DNA from: JARIHD01 sp035629475
GTDB taxonomy: Bacteria > Patescibacteriota > Saccharimonadia > Saccharimonadales > UBA4665
Assembly (NCBI GenBank): GCA_035629475.1
Contig: DASPHS010000103.1
Span: 1 to 5,883 of the forward strand
Direction of reading: 5' to 3'
Length of the DNA: 5,883 bases
A program made the position numbers and the translations under genes. The notes under the pieces were generated by a model that saw only the letters and a program-made list of their open reading frames with translations, did no database searches and had not been told where the DNA came from. Positions 4,937 through 5,883 of the stretch are shown piece after piece (within the stretch, counting starts at the first letter, position 1; every line of letters starts with the position of its first letter).

Positions 4937-5883
4937 TTATTTACTCCAGTTTGCGAATAGCAAGGTAGCGTCGTCGTCATTTACGACACCGTTTTTATCA
5001 ATGTCACCAGCGGCAGGTGTACTGCCCCAGTTTGCGAACAAAATTGTTGCGTCGTCATCGTTCACAATACCGTCGCCGGTAATGTCACCGGTTTTGCCGG
5101 TTGGGGGAACGGTCACTACGCCAGGGGCGAACATCTGTACGTTGTCAATGTAAGCCTGAATGCCGAAGCCGCCTTGGACTGCTACATATACCTGGGCAGT
5201 TGTAGCGCCAGCAGATGGGGTGTAAGCAAAATTGGTGTTAGCCACACGAACAGCGTTCGCGTTAGCAGAGTAGCGTACAGCACTCTGGTAAGTTGTCTTC
5301 AGGTATGTGCCAGCGGCGTCATACTCATCGACATAGATAGCTACTTCACCACCGGTCATAGCAGTCACGTTCACGAAAGCCTTAACGGTGTATGTGGTGC
5401 CGGCAGTTACGGCAACACGTGGAGAGAACAGGTGGCTGTTGTTTACGGCAGCAGACATAAAGATGGAGTTCAGCGGGCTGGTCGTGTTACCGATTACCAA
5501 GCTACCGTTAGTAGCGCCATCTTTCTTAACCAATACACCAGTGGTGTCATCGGTAGACCATACATTGGTCTGTGTGCGGTCGGTGCTGAGAGCACCGTCA
5601 AAGCTGCCATCACCCAACAGGTTAACGTCGTTGTTCACGATTGCATCGTGAGGAGAGACAACGGCAACGTTCTTGGACTTTACGTAAGCAGCGATTTCAT
5701 CAAGCTGACTTGTAAGGTAGTAGTAGTCATCACCAGCTGTTGCTTCAGCGGCAGTGTTTACGATGTCGTGGAAGGTCAGAACCAACCATGAGTTCTGAGC
5801 GATAGCTGCGTCAACGTAGGCTTTTACCTGGTCAACGGTTACGCCAACCTGTACTTGCTGGTTAACAACCAAACGGTCGTTGT
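4937..5883 (-). CDS. Polysaccharide deacetylase with CBM-like module and C-terminal type I dockerin (C-terminal 314 residues; cut by right edge)
   Basis: Only the C-terminal part is present; the frame stays open past base 5883. Fragment residues about 1-85 match the end of a NodB/polysaccharide deacetylase domain: VTVDQVKAYVDAA, then WLVLTFHDIV with the FHD histidine at 38, and LDEIAAYVKSKNVAVVSP. Such enzymes remove N- or O-acetyl groups from peptidoglycan, chitin or xylan; the substrate here is unknown. Residues about 87-250 look like a CBM4/9-type jelly roll: NLLGDGSFDG start, TTYTVKAFVNV strand, YIDNVQMFAP end. A Pro/Thr-rich linker leads to a dockerin (265-314) with two calcium-binding loops, DITGDGIVNDDD and DIDKNGVVNDDD, each followed by a DATxLFANW-type helix. 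The catalytic N-terminus and any signal peptide lie outside the window. The gene is followed 2 nt later by the cohesin-like anchor gene, the likely partner. It could alternatively act as a free secreted enzyme. Confidence 0.88.
   Translation of the reverse strand, partial: NDRLVVNQQVQVGVTVDQVKAYVDAAIAQNSWLVLTFHDIVNTAAEATAGDDYYYLTSQLDEIAAYVKSKNVAVVSPHDAIVNNDVNLLGDGSFDGALSTDRTQTNVWSTDDTTGVLVKKDGATNGSLVIGNTTSPLNSIFMSAAVNNSHLFSPRVAVTAGTTYTVKAFVNVTAMTGGEVAIYVDEYDAAGTYLKTTYQSAVRYSANANAVRVANTNFAYTPSAGATTAQVYVAVQGGFGIQAYIDNVQMFAPGVVTVPPTGKTGDITGDGIVNDDDATILFANWGSTPAAGDIDKNGVVNDDDATLLFANWSK
4940..5089 (-). repeat. Duplicated dockerin segment (two EF-hand-like calcium loops plus helix)
   Basis: Segment 1 (5089-5024) and segment 2 (5008-4940) encode near-identical 22-23 residue units, separated by five residues (STPAA). 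Both have Asp/Asn at loop positions 1, 5, 9 and 12 and share NDDDAT and LFANW. Synonymous differences between the copies show the repeat is old and kept at the protein level. The tandem arrangement is the hallmark of type I dockerins. Confidence 0.88.
4944..4947 (-). promoter_or_regulatory. Ribosome-binding site of the cohesin-like gene, inside the dockerin gene's last codons
   Basis: On the minus strand GGAG lies within the Trp-Ser codons at the end of the dockerin gene, 9 nt before the ATG at 4934. Only two bases separate the upstream TAA from this ATG, so ribosomes ending the enzyme can start the anchor directly. Confidence 0.7.

Noticed and set aside
1..5883. CRISPR array, tRNA or rRNA gene, insertion sequence
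   Set aside because: No regularly spaced direct repeats, cloverleaf-like segments, transposase frames or paired terminal inverted repeats were seen. The space is almost filled by the six genes.

Overview
The window looks like a piece of a bacterial chromosome, moderately GC-rich by eye, with six tightly packed protein genes in three transcription blocks. TGA ends one gene and TAA the others, so the standard stop codons are in use. The signs are a Gram-positive-like secretion and anchoring style, a dockerin/cohesin-type pair, one TTG start and a probable leaderless mRNA. Together these suggest a small-genome monoderm such as Candidatus Saccharibacteria/Patescibacteria. That placement is an inference with modest confidence, because there is no rRNA or other phylogenetic marker here.

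Block 1 (1-1706, minus strand) is a MacB/LolD-type ABC exporter. An ATPase gene (819-1637, with a probable TTG start) is followed, through an ATGA stop/start overlap, by a permease gene that runs off the left edge (1-822). A candidate promoter sits at 1678-1706. Block 2 (1760-3900, plus strand) starts divergently from the same intergenic gap. It has an extended -10 box placed so that the transcript would begin at the ATG of a 92-aa protein of unknown function. A TAATG junction couples this gene to a 615-aa protein with small folded ends and a very long Pro/Glu/Ala/Gln-rich middle.

Block 3 (3951-5883, minus strand) converges on block 2 and shares a bidirectional terminator with it (3903-3932). 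Its first gene enters from the right edge. It encodes the end of a polysaccharide deacetylase domain, a carbohydrate-binding jelly-roll-like module and a C-terminal type I dockerin. Two bases downstream is a gene for a secreted, single-pass membrane protein with a cohesin-like ectodomain, an Ala/Thr/acidic linker, a transmembrane helix and a Lys/Ala-rich cytoplasmic tail.

The most interesting reading is that block 3 is a minimal surface-display system. The dockerin-bearing wall or polysaccharide-modifying enzyme would be held on the cell by the cohesin-like anchor made from the same mRNA. The sequence supports the domain calls and the gene linkage; the binding itself is inferred.
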